DNA of 64,000 bases from Pseudomonas chlororaphis subsp. aurantiaca (GCF_013466605.1 NZ_CP059162.1:4526001-4590000), one strand, 5' to 3'. Shown: positions 9,186-18,224, numbered from the stretch's first letter. Translations and numbers: made by a program. The notes: generated by a model from the sequence alone, not told the origin.

Positions 9186-9797
9186 TTAACGGGCGCTGTC
9201 GCCTTGTGGCTTGTAGAACAGAAACTTGCCGGTCTCGGCGGTCTTGCGGTATTGCCTGGCCCAAGCGGGCCGCACGCGCCGGTCATGGAAATACAGGGCG
9301 CCGTGGCTGCGGTCCGGGAGTTGCTGGTTGAGCGCCTTGCGCGCGATTTCCTTGGCCACGATGTAGGGCTCATCTTCCTTCACCTGGTCCGCACGTCCGT
9401 CGCACCACCAGGAAAACTGGCAGGCGCGCTGCTCCGAACCCTGCTTGACCACCGCGCACACCGTATCGGGAAACCCCTCGTGGCCGAGCCGGTTGAGCAC
9501 CACGCTGGCCACGGCTTCCATGTCGGCGGCGGCCCCGCCCTTGGCTTCCCAGTAGATGGAGCGCGCCAGGCAGGTGATGGCGTCGTCCAGCGGCGCGGCG
9601 CCGGCCGGGTCCACCGCCTGGGCTTCGGGAGGGGTAATGGTTTCGCTGCGGGGCGCAGGCTGCTGGTCCGCGGCTTTCTGTTCCAGGACCTGGGCCTTGT
9701 CCTCCGCCACCTCAGGGTTCGCTCTTTCACCCGCGGCCATCGCCAGCCCCCCGCACAGGAGGATCAGGAGACCGCCGGAAATCGCTGTCGGGCGCAT
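9186..9797 (-). CDS. SleB-like cell wall hydrolase (Hydrolase_2)
   Basis: A 203-residue exported protein. A signal peptide (residues 1 to about 22) is followed by a Pro/Ala/Glu-rich linker (about 23-70) and a C-terminal Hydrolase_2 domain of the SleB/CwlJ type. The catalytic Glu is expected in ARSIYWEAKG; VVLNRL and GALYFHD are further family signatures. It would cleave peptidoglycan glycan strands in the periplasm. In non-sporing Pseudomonas such proteins are housekeeping wall-remodelling enzymes. It lies divergent from the CAP-domain gene at 10023. The start at 9797 is supported by the signal peptide and an AAGG upstream. Confidence 0.87.
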   Translation of the reverse strand: MRPTAISGGLLILLCGGLAMAAGERANPEVAEDKAQVLEQKAADQQPAPRSETITPPEAQAVDPAGAAPLDDAITCLARSIYWEAKGGAAADMEAVASVVLNRLGHEGFPDTVCAVVKQGSEQRACQFSWWCDGRADQVKEDEPYIVAKEIARKALNQQLPDRSHGALYFHDRRVRPAWARQYRKTAETGKFLFYKPQGDSAR

Positions 9798-10022
9798 GCT
9801 CGCACCTTCGCCAAAAGCCCGATCCGGGCAAGGGAAAGCCGCCGCCAGCCTGGCGGCTGGCGGCGACTGGAGCTGAGTGTAGTTCGCCGCCGTCCGCCCG
9901 TAACCGGCGCCGCGCCGGCAACAGCAAGAATGGATAACGGCGCCCGTTTTCGGCAAAAAGACCTTGCGCCGACCGGGGCGAAATCGCGCATCATGGGCGC
10001 AATTCGCTCAAGGGAGACCTCC

Positions 10023-10874
10023 ATGCGCTGCCTATCCTCCGCTCTGCCACTGCCCCTGCTGTCGTTGACCCTGGCGTTCGCCACCACCGCCGTGGCGAGC
10101 GACGAGACGCAACTGGTGACATCGATCAACAGCTACCGCAGCCAGGTCCAGCGTTGCGCCGGCCAGGTGTCCCAGGAGCTGCCGCCGCTGGCCGCCGACC
10201 CGCGCCTGGTGCTGCCCGCCAACAGCATCGGCAACCTGCAGCAGGCCCTGGCCAGCAGCGCCTACCCGATGGTCAATGTGCAGGCCATCAGCCTGTCCGG
10301 GCCGCGCGATGCCCAGGCGGCCATGAAGGCGGTGCGGGAAAGTTTCTGCCAGGTGGTGCTGGACCCGCAGTTCGTCGATATCGGCGTCAGCCGCACCGGC
10401 CAGGATTGGCGCATCGTCCTCGCCCGACCGCTGCTCACCGCACGCCTCGGCGACTGGCAGGCGGAGGGCCAGAAGCTCCTGGAAAGCCTCAACAGCGCCC
10501 GCGCGCAGCCACGCCAGTGCGGCAACCAGATCTTCGCCGCCGCCACCCCGCTGGCCTGGAACGCCACCCTGGCCAGCGCGGCCCAGGACCATACCCGGGA
10601 CATGGCCAACCACAACTTCTTCGATCACAAGGACCGCGATGGCCGCACTCCCGGCGACCGCGCCGAACTGGCGGGTTACGCCGGCCAGCAGATCGGCGAG
10701 AATATCGCCGCCGGCCAGGACAGCGTGCGCAAGGTGGTCGATGGCTGGTTGGCCAGCCCCGGCCATTGCGCCAACCTGATGAACCCGCAATACCGCGAGC
10801 TGGGCGCGGCCTATGCGGTCGATCCGAAAAGCGATGCCGGTATCTACTGGACCGCCATGTTCGGCACCCCTTGA
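10023..10874 (+). CDS. Exported CAP-domain (SCP/PR-1-like) protein
   Basis: A 283-residue secreted or periplasmic protein. It has a signal peptide ending near AVAS-DE and an N-terminal region (about 30-150) ending in VSRTGQDWRIVLARPL, itself similar to a degenerate CAP-associated unit. The C-terminal CAP domain (about 160-283) carries the family signatures HTRDMANHNFFDHKDRDG, IGENIAAGQ and WLASPGHCANLMNPQYRELGAA, which provide the His/Glu putative metal site. The biochemical role of bacterial CAP proteins is generally unknown. AGGGAGA upstream supports the ATG at 10023. Confidence 0.88.
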   Translation: MRCLSSALPLPLLSLTLAFATTAVASDETQLVTSINSYRSQVQRCAGQVSQELPPLAADPRLVLPANSIGNLQQALASSAYPMVNVQAISLSGPRDAQAAMKAVRESFCQVVLDPQFVDIGVSRTGQDWRIVLARPLLTARLGDWQAEGQKLLESLNSARAQPRQCGNQIFAAATPLAWNATLASAAQDHTRDMANHNFFDHKDRDGRTPGDRAELAGYAGQQIGENIAAGQDSVRKVVDGWLASPGHCANLMNPQYRELGAAYAVDPKSDAGIYWTAMFGTP

Positions 10875-11267
10875 AGGCCTGACCGACCTTGCCCAGGGGC
10901 GCTCTCAGCGGCGCCCTGCCCCCTTATCGGCCAGCCCCGCGACGCCCCCGCCGGGGAACTAAACTGACTCATCTACCGACCAGGAATCGCTTGCTCCGGG
11001 CGCCCCCGGAACCTGCGCGCAGCCTCGCCTGCCGCCATGGGTTCGACGCCCAGGCCCGATGACCTGCCTCACCTTCCTTAACGGTAGGCATGCCCCCCGC
11101 CCCACGCGGGAGGCGTCCGTGCGTCAGCTCTTCAAAGCACGGGCCTGCCCTGCCAGGCCCACTCATTCGGCAGCGCCGGGACACGGCCTCCCCTCGCGTG
11201 CGCGTGTACCCATCTGGCCACTGCCGGGCTGTCTGCGACAGTGACCCTCACAGCGGAGGACAAGGCC
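10875..11267. other. Intergenic with weak hairpin
   Basis: A GGGCGC/GCGCCC hairpin (10897-10902, 10911-10916) lies just after the CAP gene and may end its transcript, though the following tract is C-rich with few T residues. The remaining ~350 bp show no convincing gene. The methyltransferase promoter must be here but no clear -35/-10 pair was found. Confidence 0.4.
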
Positions 11268-12314
11268 ATGGACGAAGCCAAGCTCAACGATTTCATGGGC
11301 AAACTGGTGTCAGACATGGGCGGCGCAGCCATGCTCGCCAATATGATTCTCGGCGAAGAACTGGGCCTGTACCGGGCCATGGCCGACAGTCGTTTCGTCA
11401 GCCCCGAGGCGCTGGCCGCCAAGACTGGCTGCAACGCGCGGCTGCTGCGCGAATGGCTGAGCGCCCATGCCGCGTCCGGCTACATGGAACACCTCGACGG
11501 CCAGTTCCGCCTGCCGGAAGAACAGGCCCAGGCGCTGGCCATCGAGGATTCGCCGGTGTACGTGGCCGGTGGCGCCGTGGTGGTCTCCGCGCTGTTTCAC
11601 GACAAGGACAAACTGCTGGCGGCAATGCGCGGCGACGGCGCCCTGGCCTGGGGCGATCACCACCCCTGCATGTTCAGCGGCACCGAGCGCTTCTTCCGCC
11701 CCGGCTATCGGGCGCACCTGGTGGCCGAGTGGCTGCCGGCCCTGGACGGCGTGGTGGAAAAACTGCAGGCCGGGGCCAAGGTGGCGGACGTCGGCTGCGG
11801 CCATGGCGCGTCGACGGTGATCATGGCCCAGGCCTATCCCGCCTCGCAGTTTTTCGGCTTCGACTACCACCAGCCCTCAGTCACTACCGCGACGCAACGG
11901 GCCGAGGAAGCCGGGGTGACCGGCCGCGTGCAGTTCTCCCAGGCCAGCGCCAAGACCTACCCCGGCAACGACTACGACCTGATCTGCTTCTTCGACTGCC
12001 TGCATGACATGGGCGACCCGGTGGGTGCCGCGCAACATGCCTTCCAGGCGCTGAAAGACGACGGCAGCGTGCTGCTGGTCGAGCCGTTCGCCAACGACCG
12101 ACTGGACCAGAACATCACCCCGGTCGGCCGGCTGTTCTATGCCGCCTCGACCTTTATCTGCACGCCCAACTCGCTGTCCCAGGAAGTTGGCCTCGGCCTC
12201 GGTGCCCAGGCCGGCGAAGCACGCCTGCGCCAGGTCTTCAGCGAAGCCGGCTTCAGCCAGTTCCGCCGGGCCGCAGAGACGCCGTTCAACCTGATTCTCG
12301 AAGCGCGTAAATGA
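11268..12314 (+). CDS. SAM-dependent methyltransferase with N-terminal winged-helix domain
   Basis: A 348-residue class I methyltransferase. The N-terminal ~100 residues form a winged-helix dimerisation-like region (ALAAKTGCNARLLREWLSAHAASGYM) as in Rv2258c-type enzymes. The Rossmann core starts at AKVADVGCGHGASTVIMAQAY (SAM motif I, GCGHG), followed by FGFDYHQPSV and DLICFFDCLHDMGDP, the usual acidic and HDM loop. The substrate is unknown; the family methylates small molecules. GGAGGA at 11255-11260 fixes the ATG at 11268 rather than a GTG at 11241. A strong hairpin follows the gene. Confidence 0.87.
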   Translation: MDEAKLNDFMGKLVSDMGGAAMLANMILGEELGLYRAMADSRFVSPEALAAKTGCNARLLREWLSAHAASGYMEHLDGQFRLPEEQAQALAIEDSPVYVAGGAVVVSALFHDKDKLLAAMRGDGALAWGDHHPCMFSGTERFFRPGYRAHLVAEWLPALDGVVEKLQAGAKVADVGCGHGASTVIMAQAYPASQFFGFDYHQPSVTTATQRAEEAGVTGRVQFSQASAKTYPGNDYDLICFFDCLHDMGDPVGAAQHAFQALKDDGSVLLVEPFANDRLDQNITPVGRLFYAASTFICTPNSLSQEVGLGLGAQAGEARLRQVFSEAGFSQFRRAAETPFNLILEARK

Positions 12315-12370
12315 AGGAGGATCGGGCGAGCAACAGGGTCATGTAGACGTCGTGCCGTGGAACGCAAAAC

Positions 12371-12394
12371 GGCACCCGGGAAACCCCGGGTGCC
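12371..12394. terminator. Bidirectional terminator hairpin
   Basis: A perfect 10-bp stem, GGCACCCGGG / CCCGGGTGCC, with a 4-nt loop sits between two convergent genes. On the minus strand it is followed by GTTTTGCG, on the plus strand by a weaker T-tract, so it can serve both. Confidence 0.8.
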
Positions 12395-12422
12395 GTGCTT
12401 CTGTACCGCTATGGATAGCGCC

Positions 12423-12872
12423 TTACGCCGCCGGCAGATCCACCAGCACCACCGCCTGTTGCCCTACGCACAACAGCCGGCCGCCATGATGGGCCACGTA
12501 CTCCCGGGCCTCGTCCGGCGACGAGAACCAGCAGTTGAGATGGCCCGCCTGGCGGTAGACCAGTTCGAAGTGCTGCAACTGCTCGGGCGCCAGCTCGTCG
12601 AGGACCTGGCGGTAGCTCTCCCAATGGGCAAAACCGGCCTCACTGGCCAGGGTACGCAACAGGTGTTTGCGCTGCACCTTGTCGCGCTGCCGATACAACT
12701 CGGGCAACGACAGGCCAGGCAAACTGTTGCTCGCCAGCAAGCGTCGCAGGATCGGCAAGGCGCTGGGCAGCGAACCGCAGGTTGCAGTGCGATGCAGGCG
12801 CTTGGCTTCGCGCAGTACCAGGCTGGCGGCCTGACTGGCGGGTGAACGGGGAACGGATTTGTTGATAGGCAT
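12423..12872 (-). CDS. Conserved hypothetical protein
   Basis: A 149-residue soluble protein of unknown function. The ATG at 12872 is preferred because GGAG lies a few nt upstream. The protein is basic in its N-terminal half (SLVLREAKRLHRTATCGSLP, then RRLLASNSLPGLSLPELYRQRD) and has a C-terminal ~60 residues reading like a small alpha/beta unit (HFELVYRQAGHLNCWFSSPDEA). No signal peptide, membrane segment or known catalytic motif is visible. It has the base use of neighbouring chromosomal genes. I do not recognise the family. Confidence 0.7.
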   Translation of the reverse strand: MPINKSVPRSPASQAASLVLREAKRLHRTATCGSLPSALPILRRLLASNSLPGLSLPELYRQRDKVQRKHLLRTLASEAGFAHWESYRQVLDELAPEQLQHFELVYRQAGHLNCWFSSPDEAREYVAHHGGRLLCVGQQAVVLVDLPAA

Positions 12873-13078
12873 ACCAACTCCAAGAGAATCGGCCTGCTCG
12901 CTATTGGCCCGGAGGGGGTATGCAAGCGTGGTGCTTGCGGGAATTGAAGGTGCTTGCGCTTTCGCGAGGTGGGCGCCCAGGAAGCCCGGCCGCCATACTA
13001 ACCAATCCATCCCGGGCTGCCCACCCCCGCTTCAGGCCTGCCAGCCCGGCTGTTTCTCCAGCAGGAAATCGATAACGG

Positions 13079-13192
13079 GTGCTGAACAAGGCCCCGGAAC
13101 TGACCCACACCGTCATCGAGGAAGTCGACACCGACAACTGGGGCTACGCCGGCATGACCACCACCGAATACCGCCAGCGAACGGCGCAATGA
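13079..13192 (+). pseudogene. 3' remnant of a 4-oxalocrotonate tautomerase-like gene
   Basis: From 13082 the plus strand encodes LNKAPELTHTVIEEVDTDNW then GYAGMTTTEYRQRTAQ and a stop at 13190-13192. The T-x-V-x-I-E-E-V-x-T-D-N-W-G pattern is the C-terminal half of the tautomerase superfamily. An in-frame TAA at 13073-13075 cuts it off upstream, and no Met-Pro catalytic N-terminus is found in any frame nearby. It is therefore a decayed or truncated copy. Confidence 0.7.
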
Positions 13193-13305
13193 AAAAGGGC
13201 GGAGCGCCATACGCTGCGCCCTATTAACCGCATATCTTCTGTAGACGCGAGCAGGCGGCGATCCAACTGGCCCGCGATAGCGTCCGTTTGATACACCGCG
13301 GCGTC

Positions 13306-13333
13306 CGCATCGCCGGCAAGCCGGCTCCTACGT
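13306..13333. repeat. REP-type element
   Basis: CATCGCCGGCAAGCCGGCTC followed by CTACG is a typical Pseudomonas REP sequence with a GCCGGCAAGCCGGC hairpin. It sits between the tautomerase remnant and the HD-domain gene. Confidence 0.75.
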
Positions 13334-13398
13334 ACCCGCATCCTCAAGCCCTGCGCCGAGCTTTATACTGTCGCCCTTCCAGCCCCGGAGCAGACCAC

Positions 13399-13938
13399 AT
13401 GGACGTCGTTCTCGAATGCCCGCTCACCGAACAGATCCTTGCCTCTTACGCCACGGTGATCGGCAAGGACCTGCCCGGCTATCGTAATCATATATATCGC
13501 GTGCTGAGCTTCTACACCGCGCTCAATCCGCAGGACCGGCCGCTGTCCTGCGCGGTGCAGATCGCCGCGGCCTTTCATGACCTGGGTATCTGGACCCACG
13601 GCACCCTCGACTACCTGGCCCCGTCGATCCAACTGGCCCGGGCCTTTCTGGCCGAGCGCGGCGAGTCGCAGCTGGATGAGCAGGTCAGTGCGCTGATCGA
13701 GCAGCATCACAAACTGCGCCCCTATCGCCAGGCCCACGCCGCGAGCGTCGAACCGTTCCGGCAGGCCGACACGATCGACGTCTCCCTGGGCCTGCTCAGC
13801 TTCGGCCTGCCCCGCCCGTTTATCCGCAAGGTGCAGGCACGCTACCCCGACCAGGGGTTTCACTGGATGCTGGTGCGCGCCTCGGCCTGGCAGTTGCTGC
13901 GTACGCCGCTGCGGCCGTTGCCGATGTTCCGCTGGTAA
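13399..13938 (+). CDS. HD-domain protein (putative phosphohydrolase)
   Basis: A 179-residue soluble protein. The segment AVQIAAAFHDLGIW (about residues 48-61) supplies the HD dyad, and upstream GYRNHIYRVLSFY and downstream LIEQHHKLRPY supply the further His residues expected of an HD metal site. Such small HD proteins hydrolyse nucleotides or other phosphoesters; the substrate here is unknown. GGAG 9 nt upstream supports the ATG at 13399. It ends 4 bp before the convergent DUF1428 gene. Confidence 0.8.
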   Translation: MDVVLECPLTEQILASYATVIGKDLPGYRNHIYRVLSFYTALNPQDRPLSCAVQIAAAFHDLGIWTHGTLDYLAPSIQLARAFLAERGESQLDEQVSALIEQHHKLRPYRQAHAASVEPFRQADTIDVSLGLLSFGLPRPFIRKVQARYPDQGFHWMLVRASAWQLLRTPLRPLPMFRW

Positions 13939-13942
13939 CGCC

Positions 13943-14296
13943 TCAGGCATTCACCAGCATCTTGAACCCACCATAAATCATGCGCTGGCCGTCGAATGGC
14001 ATCGGGCAGACGTCGGGCTTGAGCCGCGGGTCTTCCATGGCTTTTTGCATGCCTGCGTCGCGGATTTCGCGGGACGGCCAGATGATCCAGCTGAACACCA
14101 CGGTCTCCTCCGCCTTGAGCTTGACCGCCATGGGGAACGAGGTCAGCTTGCCCTCGGGCACATCGTCGCCCCAGCAATCGACCACGCTCAGGGCGCCGAA
14201 CTCCTTGAACACTTTCGCCGCGGTCTCTGCATGCTGCTTGAAGGCCTCACGGTTGGCGGTGGGTACCGCCAGGACACAACCATCGACATAAGACAT
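13943..14296 (-). CDS. DUF1428-family protein
   Basis: A 117-residue protein with the DUF1428 signatures MSYVDGCVLAVP, VVDCWGDDVPEGKLTSFP, VVFSWIIWPSREIRDAG and MPFDGQRMIYGGFK at the C-terminus. The family is a ferredoxin-like dimeric alpha/beta-barrel fold of unknown function, full length here. A purine-rich GGAGCAGGA upstream supports the ATG at 14296. Confidence 0.9.
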   Translation of the reverse strand: MSYVDGCVLAVPTANREAFKQHAETAAKVFKEFGALSVVDCWGDDVPEGKLTSFPMAVKLKAEETVVFSWIIWPSREIRDAGMQKAMEDPRLKPDVCPMPFDGQRMIYGGFKMLVNA

Positions 14297-14430
14297 GATC
14301 CTGCTCCTGCTGATTGGGGTTGAACATCCGGGGCCGAACCGGGTGTCGGCCCTTCTGTGAACTGGTCGATTCGCATCGTCGACAATCGACAGGCCGGCGC
14401 GAAAAAAGCCGGGAGGCCGACCGGCGGCCT

Positions 14431-15516
14431 TCATGGTTCCGGCTGCCAGCCGGTTTCCGGGGCACTCAGGCCCGGCGTGGCAGGCGGATGCACGGTGCCT
14501 TGCACGGTCTCGAGCGGGGGCTCCGGTACCGCGCTTTTGCCCAGCTCGCCCTCGACCTGCCCGGCCAGGTAATACACCCCGGCCATCACCCCGTTGCCGG
14601 TGTTATTCAACAGCTTGAACCAGGCCTGGTCGAACGCCTTGCCCAGGCTCTGGCGAATCTGCGCCTCGGTCTCGGCCCGGTCGCTCTCATGGGCAATCGC
14701 GCGAAAACCCGCGGCACCCAGGGAGATCACCGCACCGGCGACCTTGCCGGCCACCGCCGACGCGGCGCCGGCAATGCCACGGCCGGCCATCTGCGCTTCG
14801 AATTTTTCGCTGGCCTGTTTGGCCACCGAGACAATCCCCGCCTCGGACGACACCTCGCCGGTGCCCGCGGGGGCGCTATGGATCTGCTGGTACAGCGCCG
14901 AGTAGGCCGGCAGCGTGGTCAAGGGCTTGGCGTGCAGCACCTGGTACAACGACGCATCGCGCGCTGGCGGCGGCCCCAGGCGAATCGCCTGGATGCCGTT
15001 GAGCCGTTGATCGAGCTGCCTGGCCGGCAGCCGATAACGCTGGGCGATAACCTGCACCTGCTTGTCCAGCAGCTCGACATAGAACTCCGTGGCCTGGTTG
15101 AGAATCGCATCCGGGTCGATCTCCACCGCCACCGGTGCCAGCACCTGTTCCTGATACTGCTCCTTGAGGTAGGCCGCCAGTCGCTTGGCCGCCACGTCCT
15201 TCTCGTCGCCGGCGGTGAGGCTGTACCAACTGACTTTCATGGCCATCCATTCCTGGGTCCAGTAACTGCTGAACCAGGGGATGAAGTTTTCTTCGGTGAC
15301 CGCATAGACCCGCACCCGCCAGTGCTCCATGGAGCCGCGGGCAAACACCTTGACCTGGATCACCGCCTGTTGCGAAGCCTCGGCGATCTCGCGGTCCACC
15401 TGGCGCCAAGTGCTGGGTGGAATCACCACTGGCGCCACCGCCTCGCGGACACGCTGGGTCGCGGTGCATCCGGCCAGCACCAGCAGCATCACGACGATCA
15501 GCGCACGCAGGTACAA
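14431..15516 (-). CDS. Hypothetical lipoprotein
   Basis: A 361-residue putative lipoprotein. Residues 1-17 form a signal peptide with the lipobox LVLAGC. The body is mostly helical and hydrophilic, with an Ala/Gly-rich stretch (GRGIAGAASAVAGKVAGAVI, about 245-270) that could be membrane-active or a glycine zipper, and a Pro-rich tail. The start appears to be TTG at 15516 with GAGGG about 8 nt upstream. No enzymatic motif is seen. It follows REP elements and stands alone. Function unknown. Confidence 0.75.
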   Translation of the reverse strand: MYLRALIVVMLLVLAGCTATQRVREAVAPVVIPPSTWRQVDREIAEASQQAVIQVKVFARGSMEHWRVRVYAVTEENFIPWFSSYWTQEWMAMKVSWYSLTAGDEKDVAAKRLAAYLKEQYQEQVLAPVAVEIDPDAILNQATEFYVELLDKQVQVIAQRYRLPARQLDQRLNGIQAIRLGPPPARDASLYQVLHAKPLTTLPAYSALYQQIHSAPAGTGEVSSEAGIVSVAKQASEKFEAQMAGRGIAGAASAVAGKVAGAVISLGAAGFRAIAHESDRAETEAQIRQSLGKAFDQAWFKLLNNTGNGVMAGVYYLAGQVEGELGKSAVPEPPLETVQGTVHPPATPGLSAPETGWQPEP

Positions 15517-15715
15517 GATGGCAACCCTCGCACAGCGTCGACCACGGCCACCCGCTCACGACGGGGCAGGCTCCAACCGGGTACCGCACGACCATGCCTG
15601 GGTTGAGTATAGGTGCTGGGGTCTGCGCCCCAGGCTCAAGAAGGGATTGGGAACGCCGCAGCCGACCAGCCGCATGCCTGCGGCGGTTCAGCCATACCAC
15701 GCTACCGCATTATTT

Positions 15716-15791
15716 GCAGGAGCGAGCCTGCTCGCGATGGCGTCCGCTCTGGCCCCGCGCAGTGCCTGCATCGCCAGCAAGCTGGCTACAG
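15716..15791. repeat. Inverted REP pair (BIME-like)
   Basis: GCAGGAGCGAGCCTGCTCGC plus GATGGCG at 15716-15742 is mirrored by CATCGCCAGCAAGCTGGCTA at 15769-15788. The inverted pair with a short spacer is typical of a Pseudomonas BIME in intergenic DNA. Confidence 0.75.
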
Positions 15792-15859
15792 GGGCCGCGC
15801 CAGCCACATGGCTTGTGAATGTCACGACCCCAGGCAGGAGCGGATCGGGTCAGTCGCGG

Positions 15860-16036
15860 TCAGCGTGGACCGCCACCGCCGGGACCTCCGCCAAAACCAC
15901 CACGCTGGCCACCGCCACCGCCACCGCCGCCATGCCCACCACCGCCGCCACCCGGCGGGGAGAACATCCAGCAGCCCGACAAGGACGACAACAAGGCAAT
16001 CACTACCGCCACTTTTGCAACTCGACTCAACATCAT
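15860..16036 (-). CDS. Small glycine-rich lipoprotein
   Basis: A 58-residue protein with a signal peptide ending in the lipobox LSSLSGC. The mature part is almost only Gly with a few His, Arg, Gln, Phe and Pro residues. The start is one of two adjacent ATGs (16036 or 16033), with AGAGAG upstream. The lipid-anchored poly-Gly tail suggests a surface or envelope role, but none is known to me. The extreme GGC/CCG repetition makes it prone to slippage, so its length may vary among strains. Confidence 0.7.
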   Translation of the reverse strand: MMLSRVAKVAVVIALLSSLSGCWMFSPPGGGGGGHGGGGGGGGQRGGFGGGPGGGGPR

Positions 16037-16277
16037 CGCTTCACTCTCTTTCAGGACAAGAACCACAAGTTTCTCGCAGCTTCAGACAGCGTTTGCGCGA
16101 CATCGAGCACCGCACGAAGGTAAAGAGTGGGTAAGGGTTGTATCGAAAAACCCACAGGTTTCCGGGGATCTATGCGTTTATTTCAGCAGCAGTGAACGGC
16201 AGACCCGCAAGCACAGGCCGTGCCGGTGGTGATTCGCCTGTGCAAGGTTTTCGATACATGGCGGGCGCCTGGCGCTG

Positions 16278-16856
16278 TCAATTACGTGCCTGGGCCGGTG
16301 CCTCCCCCACCGCAGGTAATGCTTGCGGACAACGCAGGGTCAGCACGCCATGGGCCACCGGGCCGAACAGCAGCCCCCAGAAAGCCGCCGACAAGCCGAA
16401 CAACGACATGCCCGACGCCGTCACCAGGAAAGTGATCAGCGCCGCTTCGCGATCCCGCGGTACGGCCATGGCGCTGCTCAGGGCGCCGCCGATGGCGGCG
16501 AACAGCGCGAGCCCGGACAGGGCCGCGATCAACGCCCGGGGGAAGGCGCTGAACAGCGAAACCAGGGTCGCGCCGAAGATCCACAGCAACAGGTAGAACA
16601 GCCAGCCCATGACCCCGGCCACATACCGCTTGCCCGGGTCTTCGTGGGCTTCGCGGCCGGTGCAGATGGCCGCGGTGATCGCCGCCAGGTTCAGCCCGTG
16701 GCAGCCGAATGGTGCCAACAGCAGGCTGGCGAAGGCACTGCTGGCGAGGATCGGGCTGGCCGGCGTGCGGTAGCCGTCATTGCGCAGCACAGCGATGCCC
16801 GGCACGAATGGCCCGGTCAAGGCCACCACCACCAGCGGCAGCACGACGTTGAGCAC
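16278..16856 (-). pseudogene. benE: 5'-truncated benE (benzoate/H+ symporter)
   Basis: The 192 encoded residues match only the C-terminal half of BenE (usually near 400 residues). Recognisable are FVPGIAVLRNDGYRTPASP, LLLAPFGCHGLNLAAITAAI and ALITFLVTASGMSLFG, with about five to six membrane segments. The N-terminal half is absent: upstream of the first plausible codon the frame hits a TGA within about 30 bp, and the benK stop lies 30 bp away. It is therefore a deletion remnant, probably non-functional, at the end of the ben operon. BenK would carry benzoate uptake instead. Confidence 0.8.
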
Positions 16857-16886
16857 AGCGTGGCGCCCGCGCCGGTCATGGCATCA

Positions 16887-18224
16887 CTACAGCGATGGCG
16901 CATTGGCCTGGTTGACCGGCAGCGCCTCGGCGGGCCGCTGGTAGACGAAACACATCGCCAGCGCCGCCACCGCCCCCGGAATGGCAAAGGCCATGAAGTT
17001 ATAGTGCAGCGGCAGCTCGACGCTCACCAAGGCACCGCCCAGCAGCGGCCCGACTATGGCCCCGCTGCGGCCGATACCCGAGGCCCAGCCAATGCCGGTG
17101 GAGCGGATCGTCACCGGATAGAACTGGGCGACGCAGGCGAAGGCCAGGATCTGCGTGCCGATGGTGGTGGCCCCGGCAATCGCGATCAGGGCATACAGCA
17201 GCCCGTGCGGGCTCTTGAAACCGAGCAGGCTGATGGACAGCGCCGCCACGATAAAAAACGCTACCAGGACCTTTTGCAGCTGCAGGCGATCGCCGATCCA
17301 GCCGCCGCCCACGGCGCCGAAGATCGCGCCGAGGTTCAGCACCAGCAGGAACATCAGGCTCGAGCCCAGGCTGTAGCCGGCGCTGGCCATCAGCTTGGGC
17401 AGCCAGGAGTTGAGCGCGTAGACCATCAGCAGGCAGCAGAAGAATACGACCCAGAGCATCAAGGTACTCAGCGCCCGACCTTCGCGGAACAACTGCACCA
17501 CAGGCGCGCCGGCGGTCTTGAGGTTGGCCTTGACGAACGAGTCGCCGGGTTGCGCGACGAAGCCCAGCTCGACTAATTGCAGCACCTGACGCGCCTCGTC
17601 TTCCCGCCCCTGGCGCAGCAAGAAGCCCAGGGATTCGGGCAGGAACCTGAGAATCAGCGGCAGCAGCAACAACGGAATCGCCGCCACATAAAACACCGCC
17701 TGCCAGCCGAAACTCGGCAGCAGCACGATGCCCAGCCCGGCGGACAGCGTGCCGCCCACCGAGTAGCCGCTGAGCATGATCGCCACCAGGGTGCTGCGGA
17801 TTTTCTTCGGCGCGTATTCGTTCATCAGCGCCACCACGTTGGGCATCACCCCGCCGATGCCAAGGCCGGCGATAAAGCGGCAGATGCCGAACTGGGTGGG
17901 CGTGGTGGTGAAGCCGTTGAGCAGGGTGAAACCGCTGAACAGCACCACGCAGATGGCGATGACTTTCTTGCAGCCGATACGCTCCGACAGCGAGCCGAAA
18001 AACAGCGCGCCGAACATCATGCCGAACAGCGCATAGCTGCCCAGTGCTCCGGCCTGCAGCGGGCTCAGGCCCCACTCCTGCATCAGCACCGGCAGCACCA
18101 CGCCGTAGATCACCAGGTCGTAGCCGTCGAAGATGATGATCAGCGCGCACCAGAACAGCACGCGCCAGTGAAAGGCATTGAAGCGTGCGTCGTCGATCAA
18201 TTGATTGCTGTCTATGTTTCGCAT
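16887..18224 (-). CDS. benK: Benzoate MFS transporter BenK
   Basis: A 445-residue inner-membrane proton symporter of the aromatic acid:H+ symporter (AAHS) family. Twelve hydrophobic segments are visible, with the family motif ALIIIFDGYDLVIYGVVLPV in TM1 (the conserved DGxD), GSLSERIGCKK in the 2-3 loop and GGGWIGDRLQ in the 8-9 loop. Its place directly after benD, ahead of the benE remnant, identifies it as BenK rather than PcaK. It would import benzoate delivered by the BenF porin. It shares the benABCD transcript unless the REP pair at 18280-18372 interrupts it. Confidence 0.93.
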   Translation of the reverse strand: MRNIDSNQLIDDARFNAFHWRVLFWCALIIIFDGYDLVIYGVVLPVLMQEWGLSPLQAGALGSYALFGMMFGALFFGSLSERIGCKKVIAICVVLFSGFTLLNGFTTTPTQFGICRFIAGLGIGGVMPNVVALMNEYAPKKIRSTLVAIMLSGYSVGGTLSAGLGIVLLPSFGWQAVFYVAAIPLLLLPLILRFLPESLGFLLRQGREDEARQVLQLVELGFVAQPGDSFVKANLKTAGAPVVQLFREGRALSTLMLWVVFFCCLLMVYALNSWLPKLMASAGYSLGSSLMFLLVLNLGAIFGAVGGGWIGDRLQLQKVLVAFFIVAALSISLLGFKSPHGLLYALIAIAGATTIGTQILAFACVAQFYPVTIRSTGIGWASGIGRSGAIVGPLLGGALVSVELPLHYNFMAFAIPGAVAALAMCFVYQRPAEALPVNQANAPSL

